A DNA stretch of 64,000 nt from NCBI GenBank assembly GCA_036498905.1, contig DASYER010000095.1, forward strand, positions 1 through 64,000. The letters run 5' to 3'. Made by a program: the position numbers and the translations under genes. Below, piece by piece: positions 1 through 6,455 of the stretch (its first letter is position 1; the number at the start of each line of letters is the position of its first letter). The notes beneath the pieces were generated by a model. It did no database searches. It was not told the origin of the DNA and saw nothing but the letters and a program-made list of their open reading frames with translations. Source of the stretch: DAIDKA01 sp036498905. Lineage in GTDB: Bacteria; Pseudomonadota; Gammaproteobacteria; Steroidobacterales; Steroidobacteraceae.

Positions 1-319
1 GGATGCCTTCGCCGGTGTTGGAGATCGATGGCTGCTGGACCCACTTCTGCAGGTTCTGCACATGCTGGTCGATGTGCGCGTCGATGTACTTGAACACCTT
101 CGGCAGATCCGGGTTCTTGATCTGGCTCATGTCGATCTTGACGGTCTCGTCGCCGTACGGGCGGATGCCCGTGGCCAACGCACCGGGTCCGGATTTCGCC
201 ACCACCCGGCCCGGCGCCATGGACTGCGCCATGGCTGTCATGCTCAACAGCGCGACGCCGCCGGCGAGCAGCGCGGCACCGACGTGCCGGCGGATCAGGG
301 TCCTCGTTGTCTTTTCCAT
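1..319 (-). CDS. M20-like metallopeptidase, N-terminal fragment
   Basis: Only the first 106 codons lie in the window; the gene runs off the left edge. The start is the ATG at 319. The N-terminus is a typical signal peptide: a basic stretch (TRTLIRRH), a hydrophobic core and an AMAQ cleavage site, so the enzyme is probably periplasmic. After it comes DLPKVFKYIDAHIDQHV and then LQKWVQQPSIS, the start pattern of M20/M25/M40 exopeptidases, whose metal-binding region would lie beyond the edge. The gene sits 29 bp after the TonB receptor on the same strand, so both are probably one transcript behind the glycine riboswitch. This suggests uptake and cleavage of peptides. The family call rests on the N-terminus alone. 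Confidence 0.6.
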   Translation of the reverse strand, partial: MEKTTRTLIRRHVGAALLAGGVALLSMTAMAQSMAPGRVVAKSGPGALATGIRPYGDETVKIDMSQIKNPDLPKVFKYIDAHIDQHVQNLQKWVQQPSISNTGEGI

Positions 320-348
320 GTCGATTCTCTCCTGCTTCACCTTGCGCA

Positions 349-3345
349 TCACTTGAACTCGACCTTGAAGCCGAGCGTCCAGGAGCGACCCAGGTAGTCG
401 TACAGATTGGTGTTGGTCTGCGGGTATGCCGGGGTGTTCTCCGCCCCGTAGGTCGTATTGCTCATGTTGGCAATCTGCGGCGGTTCACGATTCAGCAGGT
501 TCGTGACCATGAAGAACACACTGGCCGTCGTGCGGTCGTTGAAGATGATCTGCTTGCTGATAGTGCCGTCGAAGAAGAACGCGCTGGGCGCCGAGGTGAT
601 GTTGGCGGTTTTGTAGTTGCCCGTGCCGGGCGTGCAGGCAGCGGTGCACTGCAGGTAGACGTCGGTGGCATCGTTGAGGCTGCCGCTGCTGACCCCATGC
701 ATCACCAGGTCGTAGGACCAGGAGTCCTTGGTGTACATGGCCTCCAGGCGTCCGAGCCAGTTCGGTGTGGAACCGGTGTTGGTCCCGGCCAGGTTGATCG
801 CCTGCACGCTGTTATTGGTTGTAAAGGTGATGTAGTGGGTGGCCAGGGCGTGCAGACTCAGCTTGCCGGAGAGCTTGTCCCACAAGGTGGCCAGGTCCTT
901 CTCGTAGGTGGTCTCCACGTCCATGCCCCGCTCGGACAGGCTGTACAGGTTCTGATAGACCTGCACGATGACCGGCGTGCTGGCACCACTGCTGGGCAGT
1001 CCGTAGGCATTCAGCTCCAGGTACTGGCAGTACTGCGCCCCGACTCCCCCGGCATAGCAAGCGTTGACCTCCTGCTGTGCGGACAGGTCGCTGATGAGCT
1101 TGCTCATCTCAATGTCGTAGTAGTCGACCGAGGCCTGGAAGCCCGGTATGAAGCTGGGCTGGAACACCACGCCGTAGACATCCGTTTTGGCGGCCTCCGG
1201 CTTCACGTTGGCTGAACCTTCCAGCTTCTGCACGAACAGCAGTGCAGTGCCGTTGTCCCAGGGATTCGTCACCGAATTGGTACGCGCCGTGCCGGGCGAG
1301 AACAGTTCCGCCAGGTTGCCGGCGCGGATGTCGGCCGAACGCGTGACGCGGAAGGTGACATCGTCGATCGGCGAATACGTGAGGCCCAGCTTCCAGGAGT
1401 CCGTGCCACCGGAGGTGCTGTAATGGGTCTCTCGGACCGCACCGTTGAAGTCCAGGCCCTTGTACAGCGGCACCAAGGTTTCCACATACGCCTCGGCCAC
1501 TGTATAGCTGGCATTGGTGGCGACGTAGTTGCCGTACTTCCAGTAGTTGCCATAGGTCGGGTCATAGATGGGATCGACATCCCCCGAAACGGCCTCGCGC
1601 CGCCCCTCGGCGCCGAACGCCAGGGAAATCGGACCGGCCCAGCCCCTGATATCGTTGGTGGTGAAATCCGCCGCGCCTTCGTCGAGTTCGAAGGTCTCGT
1701 GGCGGGTGGGATCGCCCGCGATGTAGGCCAGCGCACCGGGTAGCTGCGTCGCGCCAAGACCGAAGACATTGATCGGCACACAGCCGGCGGCCTGGGCGGC
1801 GGCGGCGGCGCAGACCGGTCCATTCGGCCCAGCCACAGCGTTGATGGCATTGGTGAAGTTGGCGTTGTTGGTGGTGTCGGGCAGCGTCTCGATGTCTTGG
1901 GTCTGGGCAAACGAGCCGTGCGTGTCCCATTTCCAGCTCATGTTGAGCAGCGTGAAGTGGCCGTCCCCACCCATCATGAAGCGGTCGGAGGCGCGGGCGA
2001 CATCGGATTGCGCAGCGGTGAGGAACCCGGCCCCGGTCGTGCCCAGAGTAAAGGAGCTGGTGACCTTCGATGCCAGCGACGGATACAGGGACTTCAGGAA
2101 GTAGTTGTTGGGCTGGATGGTGATGGTCGAGCCGGTGTAGGTCGGGGCGTCGTAGTAGCTGAAACCCCAATACCGCCCGTAGGAGGCCTCGAGGTAGACC
2201 TCGGCAGCGTCGGTGAGGTCGAAGCTGGCACGGCCGAAGGCGTTCTGGCGCTTCTGGGTCGGGACCAGGCCGGTCTTGCCGAGCTGGCCGCTGTCTGTGT
2301 ACTGCCAGTCGCCGCCCTGCATCCACTGGCCAGTGATGGGGCTGCCGTAAGCCAATTGATTGAGGCTGGCCGCACCGTTGGCGCCGACCTGACCGAAGTA
2401 GGTGCCCTTGAGCGCACCGGAGGTAATCAGCCCGCCGGGGGTATAGGTGGAAAGGCCCGTGGCCGGGCCGGCGATGACCTGCGGACCGCCGGCCGCGATG
2501 TTGGCGGCGGAGTTGGCCATGGCGAAGTACCCGGCCTCGTCATAGGAGGGCACTGCGCTCAGGATGCCGTTGTCGCCATACAGCTCGCCGCTGAAGATCA
2601 CATGGCCTCGGTCACCCGCGAACGCCGTGCCGGCGGTCAGCGTGAATTTGCGCGTCGGGTCGCCATAGTCCTCGTACTCGCCGTACTGGTAGGAGGCCTT
2701 GATGCCGGTGTACTGTTTGTCGAGGATGAAGTTGATCACGCCGCCGACCGCCCCGGAGCCATAGGCGGCCGAGGCGCCGCCGGTGGTGACATCGATGCCC
2801 GAGATCAGCGACTGCGGAATGGTGTTGATGTCAACGAGACCCTCGATGGTCGAGGGTGCCCAGCGCTGCCCGTCCACCAGCACCAGCGTGCGGGCGGTTC
2901 CCAGGTTGCGCAGGTTCAACGCCGCAACACCGGCTTCGCCGTTGGACAGCGCACCGGACGAATTCTGAGGCGTGGAGCTGCCCGCCAAAGTGGGCAGCGT
3001 CTTGGCGAAGTCAATGACGTTGGCAGCTGCTGCGGCTTCGAGAGAGGCCGCACTGACGGAAGTCACCGGTTGCGGAGAGTTGTAGCCGCCGCGCGTGAGA
3101 TGTGAACCGGTCACGACGACCTCGGTGACCTCATCCGAGTCCGAAGGCGCCGCACTGTTGTCGGCCGCCACCGTCGTGGTGGCCGCGGCCGCCGCGTCGC
3201 TGGCCAGCACCTGCCCGGCGGGCGCTGCCTGCGCATCGGCCTGTGCCCCGAAGAGAAGAGACTTCCCGGCCAGCAGCAGTGCGACCGCCGTCATGACCGA
3301 CGGGCCGGTAAAACCTCTGGATCGTTCCCTGTTTGATTTCGACAT
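349..3345 (-). CDS. TonB-dependent outer-membrane receptor
   Basis: This 998-aa protein has a signal peptide (about residues 1-40, ending ADAQA), a region with EVVVTGSHL followed by the plug domain (about 85-230, with NLRNLGTARTLVLVDG and GSGAVGGVINFIL), and a long beta-barrel domain ending in GFKVEFK. Such receptors import scarce substrates across the outer membrane using TonB-ExbBD energy. The size and the GSHLTRGG pattern fit the large receptors of oligotrophic Proteobacteria used for peptides, sugars or aromatics. The start ATG has a good Shine-Dalgarno (GGGAGAGG) about 8 nt upstream. The transcript appears to begin about 500 nt upstream with a tandem glycine riboswitch, and a peptidase gene follows. 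A glycine-containing peptide or amino-acid-related substrate is inferred, not shown. Confidence 0.9.
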   Translation of the reverse strand: MSKSNRERSRGFTGPSVMTAVALLLAGKSLLFGAQADAQAAPAGQVLASDAAAAATTTVAADNSAAPSDSDEVTEVVVTGSHLTRGGYNSPQPVTSVSAASLEAAAAANVIDFAKTLPTLAGSSTPQNSSGALSNGEAGVAALNLRNLGTARTLVLVDGQRWAPSTIEGLVDINTIPQSLISGIDVTTGGASAAYGSGAVGGVINFILDKQYTGIKASYQYGEYEDYGDPTRKFTLTAGTAFAGDRGHVIFSGELYGDNGILSAVPSYDEAGYFAMANSAANIAAGGPQVIAGPATGLSTYTPGGLITSGALKGTYFGQVGANGAASLNQLAYGSPITGQWMQGGDWQYTDSGQLGKTGLVPTQKRQNAFGRASFDLTDAAEVYLEASYGRYWGFSYYDAPTYTGSTITIQPNNYFLKSLYPSLASKVTSSFTLGTTGAGFLTAAQSDVARASDRFMMGGDGHFTLLNMSWKWDTHGSFAQTQDIETLPDTTNNANFTNAINAVAGPNGPVCAAAAAQAAGCVPINVFGLGATQLPGALAYIAGDPTRHETFELDEGAADFTTNDIRGWAGPISLAFGAEGRREAVSGDVDPIYDPTYGNYWKYGNYVATNASYTVAEAYVETLVPLYKGLDFNGAVRETHYSTSGGTDSWKLGLTYSPIDDVTFRVTRSADIRAGNLAELFSPGTARTNSVTNPWDNGTALLFVQKLEGSANVKPEAAKTDVYGVVFQPSFIPGFQASVDYYDIEMSKLISDLSAQQEVNACYAGGVGAQYCQYLELNAYGLPSSGASTPVIVQVYQNLYSLSERGMDVETTYEKDLATLWDKLSGKLSLHALATHYITFTTNNSVQAINLAGTNTGSTPNWLGRLEAMYTKDSWSYDLVMHGVSSGSLNDATDVYLQCTAACTPGTGNYKTANITSAPSAFFFDGTISKQIIFNDRTTASVFFMVTNLLNREPPQIANMSNTTYGAENTPAYPQTNTNLYDYLGRSWTLGFKVEFK

Positions 3346-3496
3346 GCGAACACCTCTCCCTGACAGCTTGTTCAGCTGCCTGATTTGGATCGACCTGCGT
3401 TCGCCGGTGCCGGTTCTGACAAAGCCAGCGTGCCAATGCCGACGGCCGCAGATCGATCAGCTATAACTCAATAGTTTTTCTGGTCTCAGCCGCCGC

Positions 3497-3607
3497 CTAC
3501 CGCCGCCGAACCTGTCCCACAGACAGGCTCGGCTTGGGGTACGGCAGCAACTTGCGGACGTGATGCGGACTTATTGACTTCCGCCATTTCTTCATACGGG
3601 TCTTCAT
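3497..3607 (-). CDS. candidate 36-aa basic leader ORF in the receptor 5' leader
   Basis: An ATG at 3607 opens 36 codons ending in TAG. It is preceded by GGAG with about 7 nt spacing, a credible ribosome site. The peptide is strongly basic: it begins MKTRMKKWRKSIS, has a KLLPYPKP segment, and ends VRRR. It lies between the leftward glycine riboswitch and the receptor start, and its last third runs through the strong hairpin at 3505-3533. This fits a regulatory leader peptide or an unannotated small protein. No homologue is recognised, and chance cannot be excluded without conservation or ribosome profiling. Confidence 0.35.
   Translation of the reverse strand: MKTRMKKWRKSISPHHVRKLLPYPKPSLSVGQVRRR
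3505..3533 (-). promoter_or_regulatory. strong stem-loop in the receptor leader
   Basis: The arms 3505-3516 and 3522-3533 pair over 12 bp with one G-U and a 5-nt loop. On the transcribed minus strand no U-run follows, so it is not a standard intrinsic terminator. It may be part of the riboswitch expression platform, an mRNA-stabilising hairpin, or a structure opened when ribosomes translate the overlapping small ORF. Confidence 0.5.
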
Positions 3608-3664
3608 CTGTGCTCCAGTGCAGCGGTGAACTTGAATGACGGCGCGTCCCGTTCAAGGGTGTTT

Positions 3665-3862
3665 GCGCCGCTCCCGCTGTACTGGTACCTGAGAGATTCC
3701 GCACGCTGGTGCGTTGCCCCTTCGGTGAATGCGCGCACTGCGCGCGCATTTCTCTTCAGTCGGCATCTAGCCTTGCAGTACTTGAACCTGAGCGATTATG
3801 GGAGTTTGCGCCTTCGGTGGAACCAGGAACCCTGCGGCCCTGCTTCTCTCTTCTGCGAAGCT
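3665..3862 (-). promoter_or_regulatory. tandem glycine riboswitch (two aptamers) upstream of the TonB receptor
   Basis: Read on the minus strand, aptamer 1 (about 3862-3765) has AGAGAGAAGC, then CCACCGAAGGCGCAAAC, then CGCTCAGGTTCAAGTACTG. Aptamer 2 (about 3757-3665) has GAAGAGAAATGCG, then CACCGAAGGGGCAACGC, then AATCTCTCAGGTACCAGTAC. The CCGAAGG(G/C)GCAA and CTCAGGTxCxAGxAC blocks in this order, twice with a short linker, are the signature of the cooperative glycine riboswitch. The next large gene on this strand is the TonB receptor, whose start is about 320 nt downstream. After aptamer 2 an inverted repeat (CTTGAACG at 3657-3650 with its partner near 3631-3638) could be part of the expression platform. 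I see no clear -10/-35. Confidence 0.88.
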
Positions 3863-4330
3863 GTTGCTGTCGATTGTCTTAGTTTTCCAGTTTCAACATT
3901 CCCTCCAGCGACAAGACATCAGTGCATGTCCAATTTCCGATCTGCTCGCATGTAAGGGTGCAGAAACTGTGCCAGCGCGGCGATCGCTACTACGCGCGTC
4001 GCCCTTTAGCCTTAATTTTCCGGTGTTTTTACAAACTATCTCCGCTTGCGCTCAGGTCGCATGAATGAAATTTGCTCATCCAAACGCGGCACTGATGGTG
4101 CATCACCGCCAATTGGTGGTGCAGCGCCGCCAATCGGCGAGCCACCGCCTGAGTCATAGCGCAGTAACACTGCCAATCGTTAAATGGGCTCACACGCGAT
4201 GAGCATTCCTCCTCGACGAGGTTGCTTGCGAGGCGGAATTTGTTTGACAGTGGCGCGCTCTGCGGAGGAGACTTTGTTCGGGTTAGCTTCTTGAGGATTG
4301 TCCAGTCCGGAATCATTAAGTCCAGCCAGC
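3863..4330. other. central intergenic region between the two glycine riboswitches
   Basis: About 470 bp with no credible gene. It should hold the two divergent promoters. On the plus strand a TTGACA lies at 4244-4249 but no good -10 sits at normal spacing; TTGAGG at 4291-4296 with CATTAA at 4314-4319 (17-bp spacer) would start transcription just before the plus-strand aptamer. Both are weak calls. A compact cluster of short repeats at 4094-4137 (CCGCCAATTGG at 4106 and CCGCCAATCGG at 4127, 21 bp apart) may bind a regulator. Confidence 0.4.
4106..4137. repeat. 11-bp direct repeat, 21-bp period
   Basis: CCGCCAATTGG (4106-4116) and CCGCCAATCGG (4127-4137) differ at one base and are spaced 21 bp start to start, about two helical turns. 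The first copy contains the palindrome CCAATTGG and is preceded by GGTGCATCACC, itself an inverted repeat. This could be an operator for one of the flanking units. Confidence 0.35.
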
Positions 4331-4513
4331 GGGAGAGACCGGAAGCAGATCCGGCGCCGAAGGAGCAACCGCCCGGAAACTCTCAGGCAAAAGGACCGCG
4401 AATCACAAATCTCTGAAGAGTGGCGCTGCGTGCGCCCGCCGACGGAATAACAATCTCAGGCGTCAAGGACAGAATGGGCAGCAAAGCCAGCGTTGGCTTC
4501 ACGGAAGGCCCAT
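4331..4513 (+). promoter_or_regulatory. tandem glycine riboswitch and start-sequestering expression platform upstream of the FAD dehydrogenase
   Basis: Aptamer 1 (about 4331-4397) has GGGAGAGACC, GCGCCGAAGGAGCAACC and AAACTCTCAGGCAAAAGGAC. Aptamer 2 (about 4408-4475) is more diverged: ATCTCTGAAGAG, GCCGACGGAATAACA and ATCTCAGGCGTCAAGGACAG. The order and linker are those of a double-aptamer glycine riboswitch. Directly after aptamer 2, ATGGGC (4474-4479) is perfectly complementary to GCCCAT (4508-4513), which contains the ATG at 4512. The Shine-Dalgarno GGAAGG (4503-4508) lies inside the enclosed loop, next to a small GCCA...TGGC hairpin. This suggests translational control of the dehydrogenase by glycine. 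The pairing is read by eye. Confidence 0.85.
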
Positions 4514-5771
4514 GTCTCATTCATCTGTTATCGTCATCGGCGCCGGCGTCACCGGCATCACCACCGCCTACGCGCTGCTACGGCGCGGCTACGATGTCAC
4601 CGTCGTGGAGCAGAACCGTCACGCCGCTGGCGAAACCTCTTACGCCAACGGCGGGCAGCTGTCGGCCTGCAACGCACAGGTGTGGAATTCCTGGCCCACT
4701 ATCTGGAAGGGTGCAAAGTGGATGTTCGATCCGCGGGCCCCACTGCTGTTGAACCCCGCGTTCAGCTTTCAAAAATATAGCTGGTTGGCCGAGTTCATGT
4801 TGGCCGTGCGCCATCGCCGGGCCAACACTCTGGAAACGGTGCGGTTGGCGATCGCTGCCCGCCGGCATCTGTTCGATATCGCCCGGCGCGAGCACATCGA
4901 TTTCGATCTGGAGAAGCGCGGAATTCTGCACTTGTACAATAATGCACAGGCCTTCAAGGAAGCCGAGCGGGGCAACCGGCTGCTACGGGAGGGCGGCCTC
5001 GATCGCTACGCGGTAACCAATCAGGAGATTCACAGCATCGAGCCTTCGCTGGTGCCGGAATTCTACGGCGGCTTTTTCACACCTTCGGATTCGACCGGGG
5101 ATATCAGAAAGTTCACCCGCGGCCTCGCCGATGCCTGCGCCCGCCAAGGCGTGCGCTTTCACTTCGATGTCATGGTCCGGGGCATCAACAACACAGATTC
5201 CGGCGTTAGCGTGCAACTGGCCGATGCGGCCGGCAATAAGCTGCCACCTCTGGACAGCGATGCACTGGTGGTATGCGCGGGCGTGGGCAGCCGCCGTCTC
5301 GCCAGCATGGTCGGCGACCGGATCAACATCTACCCGGTGAAGGGCTATTCGATCACGGTCTGCCTTGAGGAATCCGAAAATCAACAGGCAGCGCCGTGGG
5401 TCAGTCTGCTCGACGACGACGCCAAAATTGTCACCAGCCGTCTGGGAGCGGAAAGATTCCGGGTCGCAGGCACAGCCGAGTTCAATGGCTACAACAAAGA
5501 CATCCGCGCTGACCGCATCGAGCCTTTGCTAAAGTGGTGCCACAAGCTGTTTCCCGCCATGAGCACCGCAACCGTGATTCCATGGGCCGGGCTGCGTCCA
5601 ATGACGCCCAGCATGATGCCGCGGGTGGGGCGCGGCCGACGGCGCGGCATCTATTACAATACGGGCCACGGCCACTTGGGCTGGACGCTTTGCGCGGCGA
5701 CGGCCGCCGCAATTTCTGATCTGGTTCTACAGGACATTACGCCGCGGTCCCTCGGGCTGCAGCCTGCTTAA
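4512..5771 (+). CDS. FAD-dependent D-amino-acid dehydrogenase (DadA-like)
   Basis: This 419-aa protein opens with the dinucleotide-binding motif VIGAGVTGITTAYALLRRGY followed by VTVVEQN, as in DadA and other DAO-fold oxidases. The C-terminal part has PWAGLRPMTPSMMPRVG and GHGHLGWTL, both typical of the small subunit of D-amino-acid dehydrogenase. Known family members oxidise D-amino acids (or glycine, sarcosine) to keto acids and ammonia, passing electrons to the respiratory chain at the inner membrane. The ATG has GGAAGG upstream. The glycine riboswitch in front of it suggests that glycine is a substrate or product here, perhaps glycine to glyoxylate; that is inference. The gene is monocistronic and convergent with the UrcA gene. 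Confidence 0.88.
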   Translation: MSHSSVIVIGAGVTGITTAYALLRRGYDVTVVEQNRHAAGETSYANGGQLSACNAQVWNSWPTIWKGAKWMFDPRAPLLLNPAFSFQKYSWLAEFMLAVRHRRANTLETVRLAIAARRHLFDIARREHIDFDLEKRGILHLYNNAQAFKEAERGNRLLREGGLDRYAVTNQEIHSIEPSLVPEFYGGFFTPSDSTGDIRKFTRGLADACARQGVRFHFDVMVRGINNTDSGVSVQLADAAGNKLPPLDSDALVVCAGVGSRRLASMVGDRINIYPVKGYSITVCLEESENQQAAPWVSLLDDDAKIVTSRLGAERFRVAGTAEFNGYNKDIRADRIEPLLKWCHKLFPAMSTATVIPWAGLRPMTPSMMPRVGRGRRRGIYYNTGHGHLGWTLCAATAAAISDLVLQDITPRSLGLQPA

Positions 5772-5797
5772 GGCATTGCGGCCAGAGAAATCCGCCC

Positions 5798-5821
5798 GCC
5801 GCCCCGCGCGGCTGGGGCGGC
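5798..5821 (+). terminator. possible terminator hairpin between dadA-like and urcA-like genes
   Basis: GCCGCCCC (5798-5805) pairs with GGGGCGGC (5814-5821) around an 8-nt loop, 27 bp after the dehydrogenase stop. Only two T residues follow, so it is a weak intrinsic terminator at best. It lies between convergent genes and could serve both. Confidence 0.35.
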
Positions 5822-5857
5822 TTGCGTGTGGCCCGGTTAAGGCCTGCCCGAGCGCCG

Positions 5858-6187
5858 TCAGCCCCCCGCGGACAGGTTGTCGTGGTCGCGCCTGGCCTCG
5901 TTGATCGCGGTGAGCGCCGGACTGTCGATGGTCTGCACCGCATCGTTCACTGCGGTGGCGATACAGGCATGCACCGGACGCGCGCTGCGCAGCACGGCCA
6001 GGTTATTCGGCTCGCACACCTTCAATGCGGCGGTGCGGATATGCGAATAGACGGTTGCCGCCCCCTGTTGTGTCTGCACCTCGGCTTTTCCATAGTGGAT
6101 GATCCTCTGGTCCGCCTGGGCTGCGCCGGCGGCGAAGAGGCCAATGGCGCTGACTGTAAACAGCGCGCTTCGGGTCGCGAGTGTCAT
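5858..6187 (-). CDS. UrcA-family protein
   Basis: 109 aa, exported: residues 1-27 form a signal peptide (RSALFTVSAIGLFAAGAAQA). The mature part has IHYGKAEVQTQQGAATVYSHI, the pattern with two spaced Cys (KVCEP and ACIATAVNDAV) and a final ALTAINEARR, which together define the UrcA family. Its function is unknown; it is common in oligotrophic Alpha- and Gammaproteobacteria rich in TonB receptors. I chose the ATG at 6187 because the signal peptide begins there and GAGGGGG lies just upstream; a longer ORF reaches 6358 but adds an unrelated leader. Confidence 0.8.
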   Translation of the reverse strand: MTLATRSALFTVSAIGLFAAGAAQADQRIIHYGKAEVQTQQGAATVYSHIRTAALKVCEPNNLAVLRSARPVHACIATAVNDAVQTIDSPALTAINEARRDHDNLSAGG

Positions 6188-6377
6188 GATAATCCCCCTC
6201 AACGTTGATGATGCCATCTGGCGCCGATGGGGCTCCAGAAGTCCTGCCGGGAACCACAACGCTTGAAAACAGCGGAACCGTATAGTTGTCGTGCGAGCGT
6301 CAAGGTGCCAAGCAAAGGCAATGATTTCAGGTGAGCGGCGCCAAATCAAGCTCGGCAATGAAGCCGCCCGGCAAGGC

Positions 6378-6411
6378 GTTGATATGTCATCTGCCCCGTT
6401 GATATGTCATC
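6378..6411. repeat. 14-bp direct repeat spaced 20 bp
   Basis: GTTGATATGTCATC occurs at 6378-6391 and again at 6398-6411, exactly 20 bp apart, in the 268-bp gap between the UrcA gene and the ThDP enzyme gene. Otherwise the gap holds nothing I can name. It may be a regulator site or a small tandem duplication. Confidence 0.4.
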
Positions 6412-6455
6412 GGCCGGCACGTAGGAGGAGTAGGACAGGAGAGCGGGCCTTCGAC

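Noticed and set aside
1897..3105. 402-codon plus-strand frame inside the first TonB receptor
   Set aside because: Low-complexity Gly/Arg/Val-rich product opposite a clear receptor gene; no ribosome site or domain.
3486..3749. 87-codon minus-strand frame over aptamer 2
   Set aside because: The sequence is explained by the riboswitch aptamer; the frame has no ribosome site.
3626..3955. 109-codon plus-strand frame across the leftward riboswitch
   Set aside because: It is antisense to both aptamers and has no recognisable product.
4244..4276. Promoter with TTGACA at 4244 for the plus-strand riboswitch
   Set aside because: The -35 is perfect but no acceptable -10 lies 16-18 bp downstream; kept only as a remark.
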